From Dioctria linearis (Eukaryota > Arthropoda > Insecta > Diptera > Asilidae), in NCBI GenBank assembly GCA_963930735.1, contig OZ005740.1, positions 330,489,973 through 330,553,972 of the forward strand: 64,000 nt of DNA, in the 5' to 3' direction. A model generated the notes under the pieces. The model was given only the letters and a program-made list of their open reading frames with translations. It was not told the origin of the DNA and searched no databases. Positions 11,934 through 22,376 of the stretch are shown piece after piece. Positions within the stretch are counted from its first letter, which is position 1, and each line of letters opens with the position of its first letter. The translations under genes and the position numbers were made by a program.

Positions 11934-13311
11934 CAGTGTGTCCCGTCGAGATGTCGAAAGTACAGCCTATTTGCTAAATTCAATTTCGAAGTTCGAACAT
12001 TTTCGAAAATCTAGAGAGGGAAAGTTGACTCGATTTCCTGAATTTTTGTGCATACTTTTTGAAGATTTTTTTTTATTTTCATATATATCAAGGATGTAGA
12101 AATTTTTTTCAATTTAATAAATTGTTTCGATTTGCCCTCTGAGACTGGCAAATCGCGTTCGAAAATGGCCAATTTCGAACATATTTCTCGTTATAGCTCG
12201 AGCAGTTTCGAGTAGATTTTAATGAAATTCGGTGTGTATGCCGGATTTCTAAATACACAACTTTTGGCATTTTTCGAAGTTCGAATTTCTCATTAAGTAA
12301 CTATTCGAAATTTGAAAATTTTCAACAATTTTTTTTTTATTTTTTCGAAATTTCATATCTAATTACATTTTAGGCGATTTTCTTTCCCCTATACTCTAGA
12401 TCCTTTTAATCTGCAACTTTTTTACACTGCATGTTATCAGCCAAAGTTTCATCGAAAAAAGTTGCAAACGGTTGAAATTCGAAAATTCAAAATCACAAAA
12501 TTCTGTATTGCATTTTGGATTCTATGCTGGGAGACTTGCAACTTTGTAGTGATATGCTCATTTATACTTCGCAACTTTCTGCATACCAAAAATATCAGTT
12601 TTCGAAAATTTTCACTACTAAATCTACGATTTTCGAAAAAATGTCACTTTTTTACACCCTTCAATATTAGTACTTTCCTTCCACAGAGTGTAGACATGTG
12701 GGTACTCTATGGAAAGTTTGCAGTCGCTACTTTAAGAATCTGGGAAAAAATTTCACATTTTCCAACTTTAGGTGCATTGTTTCTTCCATCCTTGCAATTC
12801 GATTTAATTTTGTTCAAGTTATGATAGGTATGTTGCAGGCAAATTTTCACTGTAACTCTGGCGCAATACTTAAGGCGGACTAATCGTGTTGTACTTTTAT
12901 AAAAGATAATAAATGAGGGATGTTTTCAATGAGAACGGGATCATCTATTGGCATGGTTACTTTTCGAGATTTATGACTTTGAAGACAAATGCATTTTCTG
13001 ACGAAAAAAATGTTTTGCCAACAAATCGCCAATTTTTCAATTATGTGTGAACGTTTTCAAAATTGAGTTAAACCGAATGAGAGCCTGTAATATTACGAAT
13101 AAAACACAAGAAACACGTTCGTCCTGTGAACAGTCTGAACTGAGTTATGGTCTAAAAGGTGACTTAAGGTTCAAAATTGCGAAAAAATCTAAAATCGCCT
13201 ATAACTTCGAAAATAGTGCGAACTCGAAAAACTTTTATATAACATTTTCGATCGCAAATAGGCTGTACTTTCGACCCTTAAAATTTTTTACCATCTCGAC
13301 GGGACACCCTG
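11934..13311. mobile_element. Non-autonomous TIR element, 1378 bp, TA target duplication
   Basis: The left end reads CAGTGTGTCCCGTCGAGATG and the right end, inverted, reads CAGGGTGTCCCGTCGAGATG. After a short gap both arms continue with 'cgaaagtacagcctatttgc'. The inverted repeats therefore extend about 60 bp with a few differences. TA occurs immediately outside each end (11932-11933 and 13312-13313), the duplication expected for Tc1/mariner-type insertion. The interior is full of 'ttcgaaaattttcgaa' words in both orientations. It has only chance frames (up to 120 codons, no motifs), so this is a non-coding, non-autonomous element. Confidence 0.85.
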
Positions 13312-14009
13312 TATTTAAATACTTTTAGGATAAGTGTGTTCAGAAATAATAAAAGTAAAGTGAAGTCATATTGAAACAACTTTATGAATTAAATGGAATA
13401 AAATGATCTAGAGTTATCATTTAGAGAGACAGGCAGACGAACAGAAAAACAAGCAGACGATTGAAGATGTAAAATTCAAAATGTTTTTGCATACATAAGT
13501 GTCTAATCCATTTATGGTGATTGTTAACTTAAGATCTACATATTAGCAAAATAACTTCAACAAATGAACATTTGCTATACAAATTTATTTGAAATTTCTT
13601 AAAAAACAAATTTGACTAAAATTTTATGTATATTTAGAAATATACCTACTTAGTTTTATTTTATAGTTTTTTTAAACAATCACAGTCTGACGTTCTCCAA
13701 GGAATTAGCAACTATAAAAACTGCTCAGTGGTAGGAAATGAAATTGAAGCAAGACTATGATTTTTAAAGGTTAAAATCATGAAACAAAAAATAGATTAAA
13801 TGAGATACATATATCAGACAATTTGTGGAAAACCGTCTTTTCATTTTAGTGAAAATTACTCATAGAAATTAAAATAACCAATTTGATATAATATCTACAT
13901 AATTAACGATATCTGAGATGAGCGACAAAGCCATATTTAGTTAAGCAGCTGCAGTTTTCTTGAAATTCGAAAGTGGATCAAGGCGTTAAAATAAATGCTG
14001 ATATTTTTG
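13312..14009. other. Unassigned spacer
   Basis: No gene recognised. A 'gacaggcagacgaacag' run near 13430 is the inverse of the 'gtctgtccgtc' type found in dispersed repeat family A and may be a remnant of a related repeat. Confidence 0.35.
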
Positions 14010-14150
14010 ATAACAGCTATGGAATATATTCCGAATAGTAACACATACATATTTCATCAGGATAATTCATCATCTCATGCGGCCCGGAAGACTAAAACCG
14101 GGTTTAAAGAACACAACATTTTTAACAACTGACCTGGAACATTTTATGCG
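14010..14150 (+). pseudogene. Tc1-like transposase fragment
   Basis: A plus-strand frame reads MEYIPNSNTYIFHQDNSSSH and continues AARKTKTGFKEHNIFNN up to a stop. 'F.QDN...H.A......F...NI' is the hallmark around the second catalytic Asp of Tc1-family transposases. The expected 'WP.QSPDLNPIENLW' with the third acidic residue is not preserved after the stop, apart from a WP at the junction. No TIRs could be paired around it. It is a small internal scrap of a once longer gene. Confidence 0.6.
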
Positions 14151-14562
14151 AATAAAATCTGAAAACTCCGCCCCTACTCATTTATTTACGAAAATGAATC
14201 ATTTGAGATTCTGTTTCGTTGCATGTAATCTGCGCTTTCACATTTTTTGTCTTTATTCGTAAAAGTTCTAAAGAGAGTTTGAATTTTTTTTTTTTATTTG
14301 TTCATCTTCTTTCTTTCCTTTTCTAGCCGTGTACATTTTAAATGTAAAACAGTCGGAAATCTCACCTGATTTCTAACTTATTATTAGATGATCGTTGGTT
14401 CAAAGACCGATTTCAAAAATTTTGTGGATCCTCGAAATTTTACTTTTTGTTTGTGAAATTTGTTGTTTTTGCATTTTTAGATACAATTCTTTTATAAAAT
14501 GAAATTAAAAAAGTGGCCATTGTGCGCAGAATACAAAAACGGCTGCGCAACTATCGCAAAAT

Positions 14563-15470
14563 TAGTGGGCAATACTTAAGTAAAAAAAGACTTAAATACT
14601 ACTTAAAGTGCATTTTCGTTACTTAAGGCTTATTACTCAATTCTTTTGAAATACCCTACTTAGTACTTGAACATAAGTACTTGCTTCTATTTACTTGTAT
14701 TTAAGACTTAGTTTTGTACTTAAGTACCAAGATTTTTACTTAAGTATTTCTGAGTCTATTAATACCTTCAAATAATCAAATATCTAACTCTTCGTAGAAA
14801 AGCAAACACAATCTTTAGCGCAACTCCTTTTTTGTTGAGTTTTAAAGCACGCAAAGAACTGTCAAAGCATGTGCCGCACTCATGCTTCAAGGCAGAACCT
14901 TAGATAAACTAATAACATACATACAAACAACACTGGGCAAGTAGAACTAAAACCAGTAACGTCTCGCTCGCTCGAATATAAAATAACGATTCCTCGACCT
15001 GATGTAGGGAAAGCCTAAATTTTTTCTTAGAAATTTAGTGGACATTTTTTCCTTAGAATTTTTGTGCATTAATGGAGGTAACAATGGGTGTTTGGGCGGA
15101 CCTCTAATAGTTTTTATGAGTATAGCAATGAGAGGTGAAAGTTTTACTTTACGTGCAGTGCCGAAAACTATAAAAAACTATAAATAGTAGCCACGGTTAC
15201 ATATTATAGTTTTCAAAAGGTATTTATTATTTATTAATATCTATTAACTAAATTCTATAAACTTCTTTATATTGCTGCCAACGTACAAATATTCTAAAAA
15301 AAGTATTTTAAAAAGTACTTCAAAAAGTACTCAGTACTTTTTATAGACTTAGTACTTATTCGCAAGTACTTTTCATATATGCGGTACTTGTACTTACGCT
15401 GAAGTACTCAGTCCTTCGGTACTTATAGTTGTACTTAAGTACTTTTTCTTTGGTACTTGCCCAACTCTGC
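14563..15470. mobile_element. TIR element with AGTACTT subterminal repeats
   Basis: The left end (TGGGCAATACTTAAGTA at 14566) and the inverted right end (GTTGGGCAAGTACC from 15469) form the outer inverted repeat. Both arms, about 200 bp each, are crowded with AGTACTT/AAGTACTT words, so they pair loosely over a long distance. The core (14770-15230) is non-coding. A GAGTTGGGCAAGTAC end with AGTACTT-rich arms is reminiscent of hAT-type non-autonomous elements, but I could not find the 8-bp target duplication that would prove it. Confidence 0.65.
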
Positions 15471-18400
15471 GCGCAGCTTAGGGGGAACTTAGTTTGCAAC
15501 AGCCACGAACTTTGAACAGCTGATGAAATGGCTTGGTACGAAATTCCATCAATTTGTATTGAAAATCTAATATTGTCCATTCCAAGAAATCTAGAGGATA
15601 TCATAAAAAATTAAGATAATAATTGTTTTAATTCAAAATTTTTACGTGATCGATTTCATTATATTAAACCTTAGTGCCATTTGTTACCGTAATCAAACGA
15701 TTTTTGAAATATTTTCTTGTGGTCACTTTTTTTTTATCAGTGTGTGTTAACTTCGCCTTTAAGAGCTGCTCCTTGTGTTTAAAAGTGTTTAGACATACAT
15801 ATATATATCTTTAGCTATAGCAGGTTTTCGAAATTCGGCGTAACATCAAATGTTTTACTCTGGATAATTTCTTATAGAATATTATGCAAGAGTAGCCTAG
15901 TGGTCTTTTCGAGATTTATATAAAGGGTGTTCCAAGAACAGGCCGATTTCTTTTTTTGAATACATTGAGAAATAAATAAAGAATTCTTCATATTCTTGCA
16001 TACATTTTTTATTGAGACTATACCATCTACCATATTCCTACTTGTCCGTATAGATGTTGCCTTCCACCTTTTTATGGATGCCGGTTTGTTAACATATAAC
16101 TATTCTTTTCTTACCTAACTATTTCAGAAGACATCGGAACAGTGGTATATAATGGATAGCAAATTGCCTCGCGATTTTTGAGATTTGAGTTCGAGGACCA
16201 CCGACACATGCTAATTGCCTTGATATTCTTCTGACTAACACACCATAAAACCATAAGAATGGTTTAATGTGTTAGAAATATCTCATTCGATGATTTAAAT
16301 CCGACCAATAAGAATTGTAAATTGTCAAGGAACAGATGAATTTCTTCATTTGGTCTATGTTCTACGAAAAATTTAAGCTAGTTGAAAGAAGGAAAGATGA
16401 AAATTTTGTTGCATGCAGATATTGTCTTCTATTTATTTTCTCTAAGAGAGAAAACTTTGAAATTTCTTATACAAATCTTACATCTAACCTACTACTATCA
16501 AATATTGAAAATTATAATTTATATAGATTCAGTTAATATCTACTTTTAAAAGGGCTATAAAAAGACTATCATCAAAACAATTTCAATTACAACTTTAATA
16601 TTCAAAAAACCAACACGCTACACTACCCATATAACTCCCTTAAATCATTCAGAATATTCAATAGGTTGAGTAGATGGAAGTTTCAAGAGCAGAACATGAA
16701 AAATAAGCTATTACAAAACAAAAGTACCGAGTCTAATAGAATTAATGAAGATCAATTCCAAAGAGAAACAGTAGAACTCTACGGCACTTGGGAAACAGGA
16801 AGTTGATGCCTTCTACAATACACAGAGAAAAAGAATCGGAACGATTCAAAGAATGTAATGATCTGGTGTTAAAGAATAAGTAACTACTATACGAGTACTT
16901 AAGAAATGAAATTTAAAAGAAAAACAGCTTAACTGAATTAAAACAGCAATAAAAAGGTGCTAATATGTATAAGTGTTATGGCCTGAAGTATATATGAACA
17001 TAGGAAAACATTAATTCCAGCATCAGCAGAGAGGTCAGTAGCATTTTAAGGAAACGAAGAAAACTCGGAGAGAAAAATTCCTTTCAATTATACACGTTTG
17101 AGGAATAAATGAGACAAGATACCAAATGCTCCGTTTAAGTAGACAGCTTAGATTAACATAAATTAAAGGAGTTTATGTCAGCAAATAAAGTGCATTTATA
17201 TAGTTATAATACATTTGGGCGGAAGTAGATAGTAGATCGTAGAGAAATCTATAGAGTTTGCAAACCTCTCTATGATATTAAGACTGGAAAAGGACTTCAA
17301 TTACCTAGGTGTCTTTTTTTAGCGTAGAGGATTACAAAAAAAAGTAGATTTACGTCCAAATAACTCAATTAAAAAAACAATTAAATGGCAACTCACTACG
17401 GGGCTAGATAAAATGTAGTACAAGACCTTTTGCATAATGAAAATTAAGATTCATCTATAGAATATTGAAAGATGGGAAATGGCGCCATGAATGTGGATCA
17501 ATAATGTTTATCTTGAAAACTTAAATGTTTTACCTCTTGTTTCATTTAAAGTTGAAAGAGGTATAGTTTATGTTAAGGTGCTCTATTACTATCTTTAAGT
17601 GAGTCTCTAAAATCCTTTATCTTCATGGAAGCAAGACAAGAGAATTGAACGTATATGAAATATACTCGGAAGGAATTTAGTAATTTAAAAAAAAAATCAA
17701 ATTAAACACCAATTCTTATGGATCTACACACCATCTATGTATGTGCTACGAAATCATCAGTTAAATGTCGGGAATTACCTAGAAATTTTTAATTAATAAT
17801 ATTTAAATTTATAACTGTTTTGTTAGAAATGAAATCAGGTAACGCACATACCTATACAAAAATCAATGAAAAACCATTTTTATAAGGATCACCAACGTTC
17901 AGGATTTTGCCTTCTCTAATTAGGGTTAAGCTCAATTATACTTCAACTTGTGTAGCTTTCTGAACATGAACACATGATCAAATTCTCCCAGAAAATGCAA
18001 GAAGATTATTGGTTCCCTTGGCACAAAATTCTTTTCCAGATTGTACCGGAATAAATAAAAATTATACAAGAATATATAAAATAGTTTATAAAAAATAAAC
18101 TGATTGAGAACAAATAAACATACAATGGGGGGGGGGGGGGGGGGGGAGTCAAAATGATTTAAATTTAAAGGTACTCTGGATCTGGAATGTTCGGTGTATT
18201 TTTCTTTTCAAGTTAACTGGCAAATAATTTATTTTTAACAATTAAATTAAAGTAGGCAAGACTGAATGTCTAAAATTTAAATAAAGGAAAACTGGAGACA
18301 GGGAATCCAGTAAAAATAAAATAATTCATTTTCGTAATTCTTCATATTTCTCTTTTATTTTTCTTTAATTTTTGCGCACGCTTAAAGCTCTTTTTTTTAT

Positions 18401-19575
18401 TGAATTTATAGAAAAAAAAATTTATATAGAAAAATGCTAAGCCAAATAGTAATTACTGATTCTGTTGTTGTTGTGTTACATATATAATCCTGTTTCGACC
18501 GGTTTCAGTATTAATTGAAAAAATATTCTAACGTTTTACCAGATGGAAAAAGCCCCATTTTTATTTTATATTTAAGTTCAAGGATTCTAGAACTACATGC
18601 CATCCACCTTAATTAGTACCTACACAAAAAGTTAGACACCACACTCCAAACATCCGACACGATTTATTTTTTTTTTTTTTAAATCATAGGAAGTATAGCG
18701 TTTATTTAAAAATAAAATAAAATTTGTACGATTTTAAATGATAAATAAAAGAAAGTAGTTTAAAGACTATTTTTCCACTTCCCATACTTTCCTTCTCACA
18801 CGTTAAGGAAAATAAACCAGAATCCTCAAGATCTATATACGAAGCTGATATCGTACTAACGCCCTGTCTAATGCCCAGTATTTATACATCTACATAAATT
18901 TAAAAAAAAAAAAATTTAGATACACATTTTAGAACAATTATTTACGTTTTTATTAAGAACCAATAAAGAGACACGTAAAATTAAAGTAAACTTTAGTTTA
19001 CGGTTTTTTTCCTGCAAACTTATTATTGCATTTTTTAATTGCGCACTATTTCTTCCTTATAAAGATAATCAGTTTTATTATTGAATCCGTTGGGATAGGA
19101 TTCGAAAAAGTTTCAAAAATCCTCTTTTTTTCTGGGCAATTAAATAAAGTTTTACGAAATTTTCAAAATTTTATTGATATCAAAAGTTATGAATTAAAAA
19201 CATTTCCAAACAAACTGTCAAACTAGTTTTGCATGATTTCTATTACGGAATACATCTTCCCACGCCTTTGTCAAAACTCAATCAGAACAATCTCAGAGCA
19301 GTTTTTAGAAATTAAAAAAAAATTAATAGATTTTCTTAAAGAAAAGAAATATATTTACAGCCTTATTGATTCCGATCCGAACGGATTTAATTTAATTAGG
19401 TCTAAAAGATTGTACGAATTGACGAATGTTTTTTAAGAATTTTTAACCTGACCTCTACCTATAGTTATGCCAATGCATACCATACAAAACTATGGGAGCC
19501 CATCTCAACATCTGGCCTTGAATTGTATTATTTTAGTGAAAATGGTATAGAAACCCAACACGGTAGTTAGATTAG
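15471..19575. other. Unassigned spacer
   Basis: About 4 kb without a gene I can name. At 15925 'aaagggtgttccaagaacagg' looks like the outer end of a DNA transposon, but I found no partner. At 17300-17320 the words 'FNYLGVFF' can be read in one plus frame, reminiscent of the 'YLGV' of LINE RTs, but neighbouring frames do not support it. A G20 run at 18127 and several T runs (for example near 18666) are present. Confidence 0.35.
18127..18146. repeat. Poly(G) tract, 20 G
   Basis: Twenty consecutive G in otherwise AT-rich DNA. The run could fold as a G-quadruplex and is likely to be length-variable or prone to assembly error. Confidence 0.9.
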
Positions 19576-19577
19576 TA

Positions 19578-20581
19578 CTGGGTGGCGCAAAAGTAATGAC
19601 CCTATTTGGTTCAGCTACAACTTCTTTTCTAAATTAGAAAAATAGAATTAGTTTTTTAAATATGTATATTTGTGCCATGAAATTTCATCGCATTAGGATT
19701 TGAAGATGATGTGTCTTAAATAACATGTCGTAACACTTCCTGCGATATGTTCCTTATTTCTTGATGAATGTTTTCATTTAGGGCTGCGAGAGTCTGTGGC
19801 TTGGTCACATACACCAGTGATTTCAAGTAACCCCAAAAAAAGAAGTCTGGACAGGTCAGATCAGGTGATCTTGCAGGCCCAGGGCAAATAGCCAAAACTA
19901 GAGATAACACGGCATGGAAAAGCGTCCCTCACTAAGTCCATAGTGTCGCGCGCTTTGTGTGCCGTGGCGCCATCTTGTTGGAACCAGATGTGCTCGAGCC
20001 CCAATTCATCCAAACTGGGTATCAAGAACTCAGTGACAGTTATCGCATTGCCTGCAGCGTCTTCGAAAAAATAGGATCCGATCACTCTTTCAGCACAGAC
20101 ACCATCACCACACCATAAAGTAACTTTTAGTGGGTGTAAAGGTGTTTGTTGAATAATGCGCAGATTTTCAGTGCCACAGAAGCGAGTATTCTGCTTATTG
20201 AAATGCCCCGAGAGATGGAAATGCGTTTCGTGACTCATGACCAATTTTGAAAAAAAAATCATCCTCTTCAAGGTTGAGGTTTATGACGCGCTGTCTGTCT
20301 CTAGACGAGCTCGGTGGTCAGTAGGCAGCAGCTGATGAGTTATCTGAGTTTTTTATACGGAAACATCTTCAAGTTTTTGACCAAAATATGCTGTAGAGTC
20401 CGCCTGGAAATGCGCAATTGACACGATTATTCCACGTTTTTGGGAAGTATAACGGTCCATGTTTATTTTTAGTAATTTTACATTTATTTACTAAACAATT
20501 TTCAATATCACAATGACAGGAGATGTCATATAAAAAATATATAAGTAATTTCTATAGTGCCAGTACTTTTGCGCGTCCCAA
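19578..20581 (-). mobile_element. Mariner-like element, DD41D spacing, complete ends, internally deleted
   Basis: The inverted ends are CTGGGTGGCGCAAAAGTAAT on the left and TTGGGACGCGCAAAAGTACT (read inverted) on the right. They are flanked by TA at 19576-19577 and 20582-20583, the Tc1/mariner target duplication. Total length is 1004 bp, short for an element whose transposase normally needs about 1 kb of coding sequence alone. The transposase is on the minus strand, and most of its N-terminal DNA-binding region is missing or scrambled. The ends are well enough preserved that the insertion itself is unambiguous. Confidence 0.92.
19716..20330 (-). pseudogene. Mariner-like (DD41D) transposase, defective
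   Basis: Minus-strand frames contain SHETHFHLSGHFNKQNTRF, where the first catalytic Asp (usually SDEAHFHLSG) is His. They continue with LHPLKVTLWCG, then IWFQQDGATAHKARD with the second Asp, and finally ARSPDLTCPDFFFWGYLKS with the third Asp. After allowing one extra G at the LPW/PARSPDL junction (near 19880), 41 residues separate the second and third Asp, the DD41D spacing. The last part (KPQTLAALNENIHQEI) is the usual C-terminal helix region. Upstream of 20271 only LLPTDHRARL near 20300 recalls the end of the HTH region. The lost first Asp, the frameshift and the missing N-terminus make it inactive. A cut-and-paste transposase once acted on the element ends described above. Confidence 0.9.
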
Positions 20582-20583
20582 TA

Positions 20584-22148
20584 TATGCAATTCTAGATTT
20601 TTTATACATAATTAATTTCATTCATCTACACATGAAACAAGAATGCAAGAGAGTGGGAAGAAAATAGTAAGAAATCTGCCATTCTTTGTTACTTTCACAA
20701 AAGTTACAACATTTTCAAAAAAAAGTCTTTGAGATCATGTCAACTTCTGTAAAAGACAAACTATATAATGGCAACAATCGTTATACACATGTATATTACA
20801 GTAACCTCATAATGGAATTCATAAAATTATATTTTCCTCCATCTGCAATGTCACAAATCTTACAAAGTTGTTAACATTAACCCTAAAGGCTTACGAAATA
20901 TCTTCTAAAAAAGGCACCGTCGTCGCATCGTCCCTCAAAACCTATTTGCTGGGTGCGTTCAAAATTATCATTGCCCGCGCAAACGCAACATCGACGAGTT
21001 TTCATTCGCTCGACAAATATTTATTGCTACTCAATTTTCATCCGTGACCAATCTGAACTTTACCAACAGGACACATCGTAATAATCTGAAGGGGTATTAA
21101 AATCTTAATGATTTTCTGATAGCTTCAAGCCATATAGTAGGTACGACGTGAGTTACTTACTTTACATATTATATATATCTATCTACAGCTTACATATGAT
21201 GCTCAACTTTTCCGCATTCCAAGACTAACTAAAAGGAGTAGTGCACTTGAACAAAATATGACACTATGTGACAGGTTGTCTTTTCAAACTGTCCCAACTC
21301 TACAACCAACCGAGGACAGTTTTTATGAGCTCTGAACAAGGTTTTAAATTCATATGTCGCGTTCCGTCGTCAGTTAACTGATATTTCCGTTTCGAATTCA
21401 CGCCAGTAGGTGTGCATTTTTAAGTATAACTATATACAATTACGGTTGCATGTTCATACATATAACTGTATAATGAACACGAGATCCCCTCAATTACCAC
21501 CCAAGAAATATACATAAATATTAATTACTGCACCACATTTATCTTTATTAACTATGAACAAAGTATCTAATTTTGTGTCTCACGGTGTATTACAGCCTGG
21601 CCCCGAATAATGCGTTAATAATTGGCAGCCGACATTTTAATTGTTGCGCGCGCAATACTTTAAAAGTGGATAATCCACTGATACTTATGCAATAACCTGT
21701 TGCTATATTGCAGCCATATATATGTATATTCTCCACAGTATACGTTTTATCGCAGCAAAAATAAAACCACTACAACAGACTTATAACGCTCAGAGACCTA
21801 GCTCGAGACCCAATAATAATGTGATAGCCGCTCGCTCGGTTCAGTTGGTTATCTTTTAACGGGAAAAATGCTCATGAACAGGTACTACTAGCCGGCAGAT
21901 CGTGCAAGTGATTCCAGGCATGTACTATGTACATATCCATGTATGTATGTGATGATGTACCTACCTATATCGAGTGCATTAAATTAGAAATATTACCGCT
22001 CCAACGGTAAATTCTGACCAAGCTGCAAGTAAAAGTTAGATGACAGCCTAACAAAGATTGCAGTGTGGTGTGATGCTGCTATTAGTAGATGATGATGATG
22101 ATGATGATGAGGGAGCCTTTATACAACTGCGGCCCGGCTATCGAACAC
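20584..22148. other. Spacer, partly less AT-rich, possible promoter region
   Basis: No transposon similarity is visible. Several stretches (20915-21060, 21595-21660, 21780-21860) are richer in GC and CG than the surroundings. At 21838 the words 'cgctcggTTCAGTTggtt' contain an arthropod initiator-like TCAGTT. A (GAT)n run lies at 22088-22110. These could be the 5' flank of a host gene, but this is weak. Confidence 0.3.
22088..22110. repeat. (GAT)n microsatellite
   Basis: Seven to eight uninterrupted GAT units. Confidence 0.95.
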
Positions 22149-22376
22149 TGAAAGTTGTTTAGAGCAGACATAAGTGGAGCCCCGCGTGAAGAGAAAAGTG
22201 AAGAAAGTTATTATTTGCGATTGCAACCACAAAATTTTGCATATTTCCAAAGATTTATTGTGGATGCTGCTGCAGCTGTTGCACAAGTCTTCAATTTTAT
22301 AGACGGAATGCACTTAACCACAGACAATGAGACTGCTGTTGGTGGCAATTATAAAGGAATAATGGAAATGTGGTGA
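22149..22376 (+). other. Possible exon of an unknown gene
   Basis: A frame open from a stop at 22146-22148 to the stop at 22374 would encode about 74 residues, including FAYFQRFIVDAAAAVAQVF and NFIDGMHLTTDNETAVGG. I do not recognise a family. There is no ATG near its beginning (the first in-frame ATG is near 22306). A good 5' splice-site match, G|GTGAGT, occurs at 22373, so the frame would be left by splicing two bases before the stop. A (GAT)n run and a CG-richer, possibly promoter-containing segment lie upstream. It may be an exon, an exon-like relic or chance. Confidence 0.25.

Noticed and set aside
12462..12824. 120-codon plus-strand open frame
   Set aside because: Lies inside the non-coding TIR element, contains translated TTCGAA repeats and has no transposase motif.
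15925..16100. 'aaagggtgttccaagaacagg' as a transposon end
   Set aside because: No inverted partner or transposase remnant within several kb.
17290..17330. 'FNYLGVFF' resembling a LINE RT thumb
   Set aside because: No supporting RT motifs could be found on either side in any frame.
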